A stretch of DNA of 64,000 bases from NCBI GenBank assembly GCA_002197995.1, contig NGZR01000001.1, forward strand, positions 13,039,501 to 13,103,500, written 5' to 3'. Shown piece by piece: positions 46,601-58,502 of the stretch. This DNA comes from Gaeumannomyces sp. JS-464 (taxonomy: Eukaryota > Ascomycota > Sordariomycetes > Magnaporthales > Magnaporthaceae). Made by a program: the position numbers and the translations under genes. Below the pieces are notes generated by a model. It saw only the letters and a list, made by a program, of their open reading frames with translations, made no database searches and was not told where the DNA came from. How positions within the stretch are numbered: position 1 is the first letter of the stretch; each line of letters opens with the position of its first letter.

Positions 46601-49600
46601 GTCTACGCTCAGGTCGGGAATGTCGGCGAAGGGATCCTCCTCACTTATGGCATCGGACGGCAGCGCGTTTGCTGGTCGCGGCTGGGGCTTTGTGGGCCGT
46701 GGAGGCTTGGTCTTGACCCACACATTGCGCTCGCGGTCGAGGATCATGTTTCCAACCTGGTCCGGGATGAGGTGCGAGATGGTCTGCGGAGCGATGGTCT
46801 TGCGTGTGTCGGACCCGCGCGACGAGCCCGTCGGGATCGATCGCCCAGTCGAGTGCCCCCACGATGACATCGACCCTTGCGTCGGGTATCCATCACCGGC
46901 CTGTTCGTGATTCATGCTAGGATTCCGGCTGATCCGGACATTAGGAGGATCTGAGATGACATCGTCCGAGTCTAGGTCCAGCCGCCCAGGTCCCCGAGTA
47001 ACGCTGTCCTGTAGCTGCTGCTCGGCTTCCTTCAGCGTGCGGATGACGTCTTGAGCGAGCCCTAGCGACCGAACCGAGGACCCGATGATATCGCCGATGT
47101 CGCTCTTCTCTTCGTACTTGCGGAGCCGGGCCAGAACCTCCGGGTCCACCTGCTTGACCGTGGCCCTCGGCAGAGGGGGCCCGTCTCGGCTCGGAGGTCT
47201 CGAGAATGGCTCTCTGGTGGACTCCTGGAACGAGTCTTCTTGGTCTTCTCGCTGCCCGTTCTCCTCGTCCGACTCCTCCACACTCGTCAGTCCGCTGCGG
47301 GGACCTGCGTTGCGGATCATGGCCATGATCTTGTTGGCCTCGTTGAGGAAGTCCTCCGTCTTGATCGAAGGCTTGCGATCTGCCTCTATCGCTTCCCCGG
47401 GCCGCAGAGGGCTCGTGTGCGACTCGGTCCGCTGGACGGCGACGCTTCCCTGGTCTCCCGCTCCGGAGTAGTCGGCCACTTCTTCAACAAACGGTTTGCG
47501 ATCTCGCCGCACTGATGGCCTCTGGCTGGGCGGGGCGAGCGAGGGCGCAAAACCTGACGGTTGGCCAGGATATCGAGTCCCGCTGGTCGCCTGGGGCTGC
47601 CATCCAGCGTGTTTTTTCTCTTCCTTCCCATAATCGACTGCATGGTCCTGTGTGTCGACTGGACCGACTCAACTGGCGGCGGGGAAGATTCCACATACGA
47701 CACATCTGACTTGTGCAGTGTGCGTCGCCGTTTCGGCGTCGGATCTTTGATCGGAGAGTTCCTCGGGCGCTTGCTGTCGGACCCAATCTCGCGCTGGTCA
47801 GGCGTCGCGGGCGCACATGAATCTTCTCCCTGGAGTCTCGCCGCGTGCCTTGCTAAGGGGGTGGCAACCAGCTTAGTTCGTTGCCGGTTGATAAACAGCT
47901 CGCTTTGCGCTGGGGGCGAGGAGCTGAGACTCCGGCCAAGCTGGAACATGGGTTTACAGCCTCGGCCTTCTTGATGGAGTCCAAACGTCGAGGCCTCTCG
48001 TGAGCGGTAGGCAAAAGTCTCTGTGAACTCATACCCATCAAGGTCGCCCTCTCCAAAGAAAGCGGACGAGTCCCGCCCACCTGGCTGCCTGGTTCCGTTC
48101 ATGGATGCCTTAGCCGGCATGGATTGTCTCGAGCCCGAGTTGCCGAGTCCTAGGTCCGCAGCCGACCGTGACAGATCTGTCATCTGGTCCTCGAACTGGC
48201 TGATCCGCCGCATGAGGGTCTGGTTGGTGAAGGTGTCGTAGGGCCCGAAAAGTTTCAGTGGGCTTCCCGAGCCGCCGCGGACCGTGCCAACTGCCGCTTT
48301 CTCCGGGCTTGGGTTGGGCGCCTGGGGGACCTGCGGGCTTTCGGTGTGACTAAGCTTGCGACTGTAGGTGCGGCTAGGAAAGTTGTCTGTCCGTACGGTT
48401 GGGAACTGCTTCGGGGTACTAGCCTGCAGCGAGTCCTCCAGGAACATTTCAGACGTGCTGGGGCCGCTCGGCTCAGGACTGAGCATGCGGTGGCGGAACG
48501 ACCCTTCAGCCGATCGACCACCCCTTCGAGTGTTGATGAAGCCGCCCATTTTCTCGTAGTCCTCAGTATTCTCCGGGTCGAGAGACTTGCCCCCAGCCGT
48601 GAGTTCAAAATCTTCCGGGATCACAGTCGGGTCCGTAACCACCATCTGATTCAAGCGCAGCTTGTCGAGGCGCTTCCGGAGTTCCATGGGTGGAACTTCC
48701 ATAGGAGCAAAGCTTGGCTGGCCGTCCTCGCCGCCACGCCGGGCGATAAATATTGGGCTGAAAGACTCGTTGCGGACAACACTGCCATTGCTCGCTTTCC
48801 TAAATTTGTCCCGTCCATCAGGAAATTCTTCCTCGCCCAGAGACTGATCTGAGAGCGCCTCGCTAAGCTGGTCCTGATTCCTAATCCCGAGCGATCCCCT
48901 GCTTGGTTGCCTTGCTGGTGTTGGTCTGCGCTGCCATTCGCGGTTGGACGAGGAGTCGGTCTCCTAATTTCCCCTGGAAGTAACTGGCTGACAGAAAGGT
49001 CCTCCACATGTATTTCAACCGTGGAGTTGTCTCGGTAGACCGGCGGACTTGAAGGCACCGTGGTGTCAAACACAGGTATTCGCGCCACGCTCTCTTCGTC
49101 CTCTTCCTCCTCGTCTTCCTCCTCCTCGATGACTGGGGGCTTCGATGCAGGAGGTGGTGGCTTGAAGATGTTCTCAAGGCCAGTCGCAGCAGAGCTGAAG
49201 AGGTCACGCTGCTCGCCATACGCGAGCTCGCCGTCGACCAGCCGCCGCCTCCACTCCGGGGTGTCGTCCTTGCCTTTCCCAGGTGACGACGCCGAAGGCT
49301 TCTTCTGGTGAACCGTGTTATGGATAACAGAGTTTGTCGACGACCCTGACACAGATCTCCTGCTGAGATACTTTCTGGGCTGTCCGGCGCGTGGCGCACG
49401 CGTTGGCGTGGCGGCTGCGCCTTTTGCGGGAGAGCCACGTTGCGACTCGGGAATGTTGTGGTTGTTTATGCTGCGCTCGCTGAGAACTCCGCTGCTGTTG
49501 GCGAAAGACACACTGGGTAATCTCTTGTTGCCCGTGGGATTGCAAATCCGGGGGATGCGGCCCCCCGAGGTTCGAGCGGGAGAGCCTGTCGCGGGCGAGC

Positions 49601-49738
49601 CTCGAGATGGCCGCTTGCCAGTGTTCCTCGAATGGGCGCGGGAGCTCGGGGTTGGTGTGTGGATGACCGAAGGGCCCTCGGAAGGGGCTGCGAGACCCAG
49701 TCCTCAGAAAGGGAGTCGAGCCACGCGTGGCCCGCCAT
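43630..49738 (-). CDS. cdc11: Septation/mitotic exit scaffold Cdc11 (Nud1)
   Basis: Starts MAGHAWLDSLSEDWVSQP at 49738, the typical N-terminus of fungal Cdc11/Nud1. Disordered Ser/Pro-rich region with conserved blocks TPEWRRRLVDGELAYGEQRD, FSSAATGLENIFKPPP, GLGNSGSRQSMPAKAS and EKSDIGDIIGSSVRSLGLA. Leucine-rich repeats occupy about residues 1425-1830 (FHLDVSKNSISNLSGVP, LMNLQYLDVSNNDLRTVSG, LRELDLRGNPTTIGFY). Cdc11/Nud1 sits at the spindle pole body and recruits the Cdc7/Sid1-type kinases of the septation initiation (mitotic exit) network. I place the end at 43630 (RGELTWMAENSFA) because that frame stays hydrophilic and protein-like; the LRR frame itself stops at 43763. Total about 2,035 residues. 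Frame breaks: within 49440-49680, about 48740-48900, about 47400-47520, about 45717 (NRYVGT to SPMSDF), about 45465 and about 43850-43930. Confidence 0.88.
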
Positions 49739-51004
49739 TTTTGCGCCTGGCCCTGGGGACGCGGTAAAGCAAGGATGTTGAGGGCTTGTGAAGCGGCGGG
49801 CGGGAAGGTTGACGGGTAGGAGGCGCTTGGTGGTGTCAATAGTGTGACGCGTCCATCAAGAATGTTGGCGAGAATCAAGCGCGCCCAAGGCAAGTCGATG
49901 GATGACAGTGCTCCGATATGTTAGCGAGGCGCGCGCGGTGGAGGCTATTGTGCCGGTAACCTGGGCTGGTGGTGGGATGTCGCGTGCGCAGCGCAACAAA
50001 GCAGGTGTGCACGCAAAGATAAATACTGGTCGGCGGCAACGAAAAAGAAGGCGCGAGACTCTGCGCAAAGAAACGATTCAAGCCCGCAGAGGCGGTATCA
50101 AGAAATAAAATAAAAACAGGCCTACGATAATAACGATGGAGCGTGCGGTGAACGTGCGGCCGTTTGGCAGAAGCGCGGCTGGTTTTGAAGTGCAGCTCCG
50201 CTCCGGGACGTTGAACAGAGCCTGGCCGAAGGCGTGTCATTGTTGCGGGTCATTGAAAACAATCACAGCGCGATTGCCATTGGCGGCCTGCGGGGTCTGA
50301 ACCTGCCACATCGCCCTAGCAACGACCTAGGTCCCCCCACTTTCTAACCCAGCAGGTGCATTGGTGGCTGTCCGCTCCAGCCTCGCACACCCCTGCGAGA
50401 CGGCAGAACCTGGCAGGGCTTTGAACTTTGAGAACGGAGAAGGCGTTTGCAATCAGGGATGGGTTTGCTCCCGACTTGTAAAGGTTTTTTTTCTTTTTCT
50501 TCTTCTCGTATTGATCTGGCAGCCCGTCCCTATTATTAACGCACGTGAATACCGGGTGAATAGAGACATGTTTTTTGTGGTCCTAACCATTGTCCGAAGC
50601 TGTTTCTTGCTCCAGAATGGTACCTAGGTACCTACCTAGGTACCTGCCGGGTAGGTATTGTCCAAGCTCTCTCTATAACGGAAAAACGCCAGATCATGTG
50701 GTCCGCGTAAAGTGGTCTGGTGGGATTTGTGGGGAAACGCGTCGCCCAAGGAAACAACCGCGTTCTCCGTCAGAATTCCCTCGAAAGCACTGGCCCCCAA
50801 ACGAAACCAACACCACTGTAAACCACACGCCAACAACCGGATCCACGCATCGCCGTGGTGTGCCATTGCGTCCCTTGCCAATTACCCTACCAGACCCACG
50901 AATGAAGCTTGCATCGACTGCCGGTCGTGGAAAGGCGCACCGCTGGATACGGTTATAGCCTCGCTACCCCGGACGAGATTCGATCCGACATCGACTTCGC
51001 CAGG
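49739..51004. promoter_or_regulatory. Divergent intergenic region
   Basis: Between CDC11 (minus) and a large unknown gene (plus), so it should contain both promoters. A palindromic GGTACCTAGGTACCTACC cluster lies at about 50620-50656. No coding segment recognised. Confidence 0.5.
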
Positions 51005-54000
51005 ATGGCTGAGGATGGCCGTCAGCCCCCCGGTGGGCTCGACGACTCGGCCATCTTCGAAACCTACCACCAAGCCGATGACGTCCTGTACATCGGCTCC
51101 GACGACGAACACTACGAAAGCCCCTCGCATCGGCTGCAGCGCTGCAGGGATCACTACAACGCCTTCAATCAGAAAGGCTGGCGAGTGCCCCCTGTGCTCG
51201 TGACTGCGAGACTCAAGGGGCCCTTCAGCAGCGACGTTTGGGAAAACCCATGGCGAAGCAGAAGTGCCATGCCGACCAAGATCGGCCGAAGAAGCAAAAC
51301 CGCGGCGACAGCGAGAGTCACGAAGCCTCTCCAGGATGCTACTCCCACGCTGCCCAAAGCCCTCCAAGTTCCAGGAGCCGATTCCATCCTTGAAACAGTG
51401 CCGGACACAGCGACAAACATAATAAAGCCGAAGACGGCGAGCAAAGCAGCTGCACGCCGATCAGCTATCCCGACGCAAGAATCCACCTCGGAACTCGGAT
51501 TCGCAGGCAGCGTCTTCGTAGCTGGGGGTGAAGCTGCGAGCAGGCGGAACCCCAGGAAGCGCGGAGGCTCGTCGACAGACTGGCTTCGACGAGCGAGCTC
51601 CCCGAAGCGTCCCAGGTCTGGATCAAGGGAAGAGCCCTTTGCCAGCTCGCCGACCGACAAACTTGTTCACAAGCGGTCGACCGACCTACCCGGCGAGCCG
51701 TCGTTGGTGTCTGGCTCTTCATCCATCCAGGCTCCGAACCAAGTGCTGCCGCTTCAACCGCTTCATCACGAGTCAGGGTCGTATCTCTTCCCCGACGAAG
51801 ATGCCTTCATTGAAGACTCGTTCGTCGTCGACGAAGACTCCATGGCGCACACACCAATCCACCCCTCTCGCTTCCAGCCCGAAAACCCGAAGCCCATCGA
51901 CTCGGCTGTGATACCGCCTCCCAACAAGGACACGACTATATCTGCCACTCGTGAGCGCTTTTCGACTGCGCTGAACGAGAGGCACGGTGCCTCCCCTGCC
52001 GAATCGAGCCCTGGAGCGAACGACAGTGCGGTTGGCGCCAATAAAGATACCACTCAAACCCGTGTCCCAAGCCCGGATGCCAGGTTTGAGAATCAGCAAG
52101 ACGATAGCTTCTGTTACCGTGCCAAAGCAAGGTTCGATGCTCGGACTGCGAGTGACACTCCCCACGATCATATCGAGGCTCGCAATGAGGAAAACCAGAG
52201 GGACCAGGTTACAGTACCGTCTCTCAAGACGGCAGACCAGTCGTATATCGAGCAATCCACTCAATATGTCAACGAGGATGAGTCCTCCTGGGCCGGGTTT
52301 GAGTCGGATTCCGAGCATCCTGGTAGCACGAGCCCCGCTCCAAGTCCTGTGAAGGATATGGAAACCACTGCTGTAACTTGTCTCGGGGGTGGTGTGGAGG
52401 CACACGCAGAAGGCAACACTGTTCCAACTCTGTTTTCGGCGGTGAAGGCCGAGATCCTCACTTTGAGTCCTGCGAAAGCACCTGTCTCCCAGTCCGTCAA
52501 GACAACTTCGGTCACGGCTGACGAAACATTAATTCCCGAACACGGTTGTACGACAATGTTTGGCTTTGAGGAGACAACATTACTGGCCGAGGCCGGCACG
52601 GATCACGCCCCGCCCTTTTTCACTCAACTGAAAGAGTCCAGGGCTGGCCTAGGAAGCGAAGAGCCGGTCGCAAGCGTCGAGGGATGTAGCCGACGTCCCG
52701 CGTCTTCTCGTTCTACCTCAACTTCAACCCCTCCACAAGCGGCTGAGGAGACGGCGGTTCGCCTACCACCGTTCAGCCCTCAACACAGCCCCCAAACGCC
52801 TTCCGAGAACCTGAGACTATTGTCACAAACGTCGCCAGAAGTGGTCTCTCTGTCGACGCTGGCAAGCTCCATTGGGTCTGGCTTGCCACGATCAGAAACA
52901 CACGGTGTGGCAATTGTAGGGCCCGAGAGCCCGATTCTACCTCTCTCACTCAGGACTCACGCACCTGCACTCAGCGCACCGAGTGAAGATGATGTATGGG
53001 ATGGTAAAGTGGAATACGACGATTCTCATCGGGTGTCTTACCCGCCAGACACGGGAGGGCATTTGTCCTCTGACACAAGCTACGCAGGCGCGAGGCTCGC
53101 GACGCAAGACCAGAGCCCGTGGGCAGCTCCTCACACCGTACGGCTACACGCACCTTTGCCCCGTAGCCCGATGATCAAGCCTCTAGCAGAGCCTGTGGCA
53201 GTCAACTCGCCCCGGACGCATTCTCTGTATCTCGCGACTGCTGATATCGGCGACATGACGCGTTTGGAGGAACGAGGAACGGCGACGCCAACTACACAGA
53301 GCCCATGTGCCCACGTGGACCTTCAGGTTCCTTACGTCCCCGCCAATGGCGCCGTGTCTCCTCTGTCTCTGTCCTTTGATCTCAGGGGAGACGAGGTCCC
53401 GAATCCAGTCCTTCCTCGTCTTGATAACATTGAAGAGGACAAGAGCAATGCCCTGCCCCAGAATGGACGCCCATCAACACCCGAGGACAAGCTCTCCAGT
53501 TTTCCAACACCAGATCTCAGCGTCTCCAATAAGCCATTCCGTCGGTTTCTGTCTCCATCCCCCAGGAGCAAGCGACGATACGGCAGCTTTGGAAATGCCG
53601 AGATAATTACGATTGATGGGCTCCCCCGGGCCACTCCAGAGATGATTGAAGAGGTAATTTCGAACCCTTGGATTCAAACCCAGAGGCTAGCAAAACATGT
53701 ACGATTCGCTCCTCTTCCGGGCGAGAAAGTTGGAGACGAACAAGACTCCGTGACGGCCGATCCTCCCTGCAGCAGCGCTCTCAGCGATCCCCCAGCAGCT
53801 CAGATGTCGAGGGCGATGATGATGAGGACTATATCGAAGCCGGCCTACCTCAGCAGAAGTCCCAGAGTGTCGCGCGGGCCAAGAAGGTCGCCGCACTAGC
53901 GACTGCAGCACCCGCTCCTCCCCAGCCAGCCCCCGCGCGACCATGCTCGCCGCCACCTCCATCCAGAACGTCAGCGGAGAACCTCCCTTCAGAAGTCACC

Positions 54001-54429
54001 CTATTCAGGAAGCACTTCGCCAAGATGCAAGGCAAGCAACATCGCCTCACCCCGCGACCAGCTTCCACAAGGCCTTTCATGGACAAGGACCACACTAGCC
54101 CCAGCAGCCAGGCTGCGGACGCGGCAGCTGAGCGATTCGTAGACGCAGACCGCCGTAGAGACGACACATCCAGCGCAGTTTCTGGGCGTGGTTCGAGTGC
54201 CTCTGGTGGCATTTTGAAACTTCAGAGCGCCCTGAAAACCTCGGCTGTGTCCCACGACGACGGGATGGACGATGTCAGTGCCGTCATCAACAATCTGGGG
54301 GATTTCCTGGGCTCATGGGATCTGGATTCCGAGCTAGCTAAGGCCACCGCCGATAAAGAGAGGGAGAGGGATTCAGAGTCACGGTTGAACCCATTCAGCA
54401 TCTCGATGGACGTTGGGCAGTGGAGTTAG
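51005..54429 (+). CDS. Large disordered protein, function unknown
   Basis: I do not recognise a named family. The ATG at 51005 is chosen because it has A at -3 and opens the frame MAEDGRQPPGGLDDSAIFET; sequence upstream in the same frame has no ATG. Near the N-terminus is a compact block, DDEHYESPSHRLQRCRDHYN followed by VLVTARLKGPFSSDVWENPW, likely conserved. A basic cluster (RRNPRKRGGSS, SPKRPRSGSREE) suggests nuclear location. The rest is Ser/Thr/Pro/Glu-rich. The C-terminal part reads in another frame after one single-base break between 53700 and 53800: SSSDVEGDDDEDYIEAG, FRKHFAKMQGKQHRL, then VSAVINNLGDFLGSWDLDSE, stop at 54427. With one base restored it is 1,141 residues. No enzyme motif or membrane segment seen. 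Confidence 0.75.
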
Positions 54430-57400
54430 GCGCCGGGCGCGGTGGGGGGACTTTTGTCACTCATATTTGCGGGCCGCTTATGAGCCCCGAACTCGTGATG
54501 TTTGACGGCATGCCCAAGACCATCATTATGTTTTAGAAATGCCCCCTTTCTGCATCAGATTTCTCTTGTGCCCCTTACTTGTAATCGCTGGTGCCATACA
54601 GCTCGACTGTCTTTTGCGGAGGCCCCGGTGCCATCATCGCACAGATTACGATACCCTACACATATAATTTCTTCCATTACCAAGACATGCCAAGGGATTC
54701 AAAGGGTAGCAACTTCTTCCAGCAATGCCTCGACTCTTTGTGGTACATCGATGGTAGCCAGGTTGGCGTCCCAGTAGGCGCTTCAAGGCACCTCCCGCAC
54801 ACCGTCTGAATATAACAAGACGTCTTTGCCACATCAACGAACCTGGGTACCTACCTACCTAGCTAGCTATCTATCCACCAAGCTACACGTGTGTCGTATG
54901 GATGTCTTTGAACGTGGTACACTGAGCCGAAGCTGAGTAACATATGCCTACCTTCGGCTCCTAAAGCACAACAAAAACGGTTGTATTGTGCTGGAGTACA
55001 TACTCCTTCAAGCCCAACGCCATCGGCATGCTTTCGTCAAGGAGATTGGCCAGAGAGGCTTGCTGTGTCCTCACTTATTCAACATCGGGCGGTTTCCTGA
55101 CGGGAATTTACGTATCAGAAACATCCCCCGCACCCACACCTGCTTTAGCACAGCTACATGTGCAGACTGATCTGCACAATGTTTCTTCCCAAGGGTCCTT
55201 ATCATCGCCACTGCTGGATGGAGATCCCTCCTATCTTTAAGGACCGAAGAGGACGCAGTCAGAAAGGGAAACATGGGCCAAGAGTTTTCACCTTTCTCCG
55301 GACCGCGGGCTGCAATCATCCGGGTGAGATAGCCCCGGATAAACACATGGTAGTGACTGCATCTCTCTTTATACCGGCCTTCTTTCTTGCTTTTTGGCTT
55401 TTGTCTGGCTATCTTGACCAAGCAATGGGCATCCTGAGGGGGAAAACGATATCAATTGTGAATGGTTGCCACTTGCCACTGGATGTGAAACATCCCTGCA
55501 GACCAGCAAATCTTCTGTCTCTATGATTCCCAATCAGAATGTGGGGAGATAGGCAGGCGCAGAGAGATATATATACGTAGGTGCTGATTAATCTGCCATA
55601 AGCCCAGCGCACCAGACGAGGGCCTACGGTCACATTCGTATGATTACGTGCATTATCTGATCCCGCCTCCAGAGCGGGAGGCAGCAGAGGGAGATTGGCG
55701 GCAAGGGACAGAAAAGCGAAACGGGGAGACGTCCCACAGACGGACTTTTCTGTCTCAGATGGGACAAACATCATGCCAGATAAGGGCCAGAGAGACCTCA
55801 GAGGGCGAGCCAGAAAATGGCGAGCCGTGAGGCCTCCCGAGATGAGCCAAGCAAGCGTTATGCACGGGTGGCTGCAGAAAGCGCTGCGTTGGCCTTTGGC
55901 ACGCAGCCAAAGAGCAAAGTGTGCCCGTTTCTTTGAAGCCGGTGAGGACAGCGTCTGGGAGTGGTCACATGGTTGGATGTTATGATTCTTGGGCGGGTGG
56001 TGGTGGTGGTGTGTGTCTGTGCAGATATGCCTCAGATAGAGGGGAGGGGGATAGGGGAAAAAGTAAGAGAGAGAGATAGTACGATGATCGAACACCCAAA
56101 AGCTCAACATGACAGCCACAAAATGGAGGTCCTTCTCGCGCTGAGTTGAGATGAGGGCCGTTCTCCAAACAGATTGTCTAGGGCGCACCACGTTGCGGGA
56201 TGATTGGCGGTGACAAGGCCGTCGGTCGCGGCGGAGGGCACGGAATCCATGGGTGCCAACGCACTCGCATGGAGGGGACACGAGCGGCCGTGTCGGCACC
56301 AGGCTTACAGCAACAACAAGCTCTGGCGGGGAGTGGTATCCGACGTTCCTCATGTTTAATTCACTGGTTCCCCTTCAGCCGATCCATACTGGCACCGGCT
56401 AAGGTGCAGACAAAGCACCCACGGAGCCAAAAAATGACCTGTCAAAGAGAGACGAAAGTGTCGGCCAGACCTAGGGAGTGAGGTGCATCACAACATGGGA
56501 CGCAAAGGGTCGGGCTCATGTCATCAATGGGTTTTGGGCCAATGCGAGCCGTGCCGTCTATCTTAGTCGAGCCATCTGGACAGCTCTAAACCTGAGCCTG
56601 GAGAGATCCCCAACAAACTGGCCTTCTTGCCCCATCCGGCTCTCTGCTTGCTTGCTTCTTTGCCGATGAGCTTTCCACGTTTGACTTAGCCAAGCGGCGA
56701 TGCCCACTTCCGTGACAAACAGGGTTGGTTTCTTTTCTTTTCTTCCTCTCGCCGAGCCTCTCACAGGCCTCGGGCCGGCAACGTGATTCTCGACCGACCG
56801 CCTGTGGGGCTCTCTCGCTCTCGCTTCTGGACCCGTCCCCGGGGCACCGCGTGTCTGGGTCTTGGCAGAAACCTTGGGCGTGGCCTGCTTCGCCAAGAGC
56901 CATGTTTGATACATTGAGACCGAGTCCCATGGATTGTGTAGGTAGTGGGGCAAGCGGTGGCGCCAGATTCGCGTCCAGCCAGACGGTAAAATGCCAGCAG
57001 CTGTGTGGGACACAGACAAGCAGGAAGAGACCGAGAGCAGTTTGCTCGTTTTGGGCGAGGGATTCCATAATGGAGGGCGACCGAGATAGGGGAAACCTAT
57101 AAGATCGGTCACCTCTTAGCTTCCCGTCTATGCCGATCCGCCCTCGGCGGGGCCTGTCAGGGCAAAGCATTGATTTGATGTCGAATAATGTCCCTTGTTG
57201 GATTTTATCTAGCTCCTTTTCATGTTCTCTGTCGCTCACTCATGCTGTCTGCACACGAGAGTGCGCCCAGCGCCACAAGAAACAATTCGATGCTGTGAAA
57301 CGCTAGAAAAACGTCATCATTCGCGCGGCCGCGCAATCGCATGGATGCGCACTGATGGCCAGGGCCACGTCCAAAGGGTGACAAGCATGATGGGCAAGGA

Positions 57401-58502
57401 AAGCTTCGCGCGTGGAAGCCTGGCCAACACAGCAGCGCCGCAGGGAGCAAGTGAGGGCTGGAGTCAGTCCCGGTCTGGGCTGTGGAGGTGCAACCTGCCC
57501 TAAAAGGTGCCCACTCGATTGGCTCCGAGTCTACGGCAGCCCCCGCCGCTTGTTGTTCCTGCGGTCAACGACCTAAATAAGGACGTTACGTGGGCACGGT
57601 AATGGCTGGGCCCCCTGTCTGGTCCAGTCTGGGGTTAGGATTTGGCTTGTTTGGCCGTGGAGGCTGTCCCGCCGGTGCCCCATCAGAAATGGATGTCACC
57701 GCGCGGCCTGGATCAGTGAGCCCCGGCCCAGCGCCGTGTGCCGACTGGTGTGCGAATGCAGCCACCCCTCCATGGCCAGGGAGAGGCCGCGCAGCGATGA
57801 ATTGATTGATGTTTGACGGCGGCCCAGCAGAGCAACCCACCACCCAACCACACACACAAGACGCACACCATCCATTGCACACCAATCCTCACACACTCTC
57901 GCGGGCCAACGAGCCAGGGCAACCATCCTCCACTGACGTCGTCGGTCGGCAAACGCCCCAGTCCGTCTCTTATCTCGGGAGCCTCAGATATCACCCGCAT
58001 CCCAAATTGCACACACACTCCAGCCCGAATCGACTCCTCCAGGTACCTCGCTCTGCCTGCCAAGCACTGTCTCCCAGCCTGTCGTCGCTGCCGCCAATGT
58101 GTCTCTCGGCAGCTCGCACGCGCCCCTCCACAAGTTTCACACCAAGGAGCATTGAGCCTGCAGGAGAGACTGACTTTGATTGCGTGCACCAGCCCAGACC
58201 GCACCGACGACCAAGCTCACCGCAAATCCAAAAACCGCAGTGCTACTCCCGCCGCCCGTTTTCGCCACACCACGCCGCCGTAGCGAAGCACGCACACGAA
58301 GAAAGCAAATTCGACCGCCTCCGTTTCGTTCCATCACCGTCCTTTCCCTCCCAACACCACCACACGCACGCTCCCCACCCATCCCCGGACAAGTAGCAGC
58401 GGCGCCCAATCGCCCCAGCAGCCAGCCCACCACCGCCAACCAACCGTCACGAGCCGTTCTCGCACACTGCCTCCCCCAAAGCGCCTGCCAGATGTTTTCC
58501 CC
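54430..58502. other. 4 kb gene-poor region
   Basis: 3' flank of the unknown gene and upstream of KCS1. Contains CCTACCTACCTAGCTAGC repeats near 54848-54875 and short purine/pyrimidine tracts. Open frames at 55409-56353 and 56558-57239 (minus strand) have no recognisable domain, and the longer of the 57.2 kb frames lacks an ATG. The last 600 bases are CA-rich with CACACACA and CCACCACC tracts, like a fungal 5' leader. Confidence 0.5.

Noticed and set aside
56586..57239. 217-codon open frame on the minus strand
   Set aside because: Begins with GTG rather than ATG, low-complexity basic sequence, no family resemblance.
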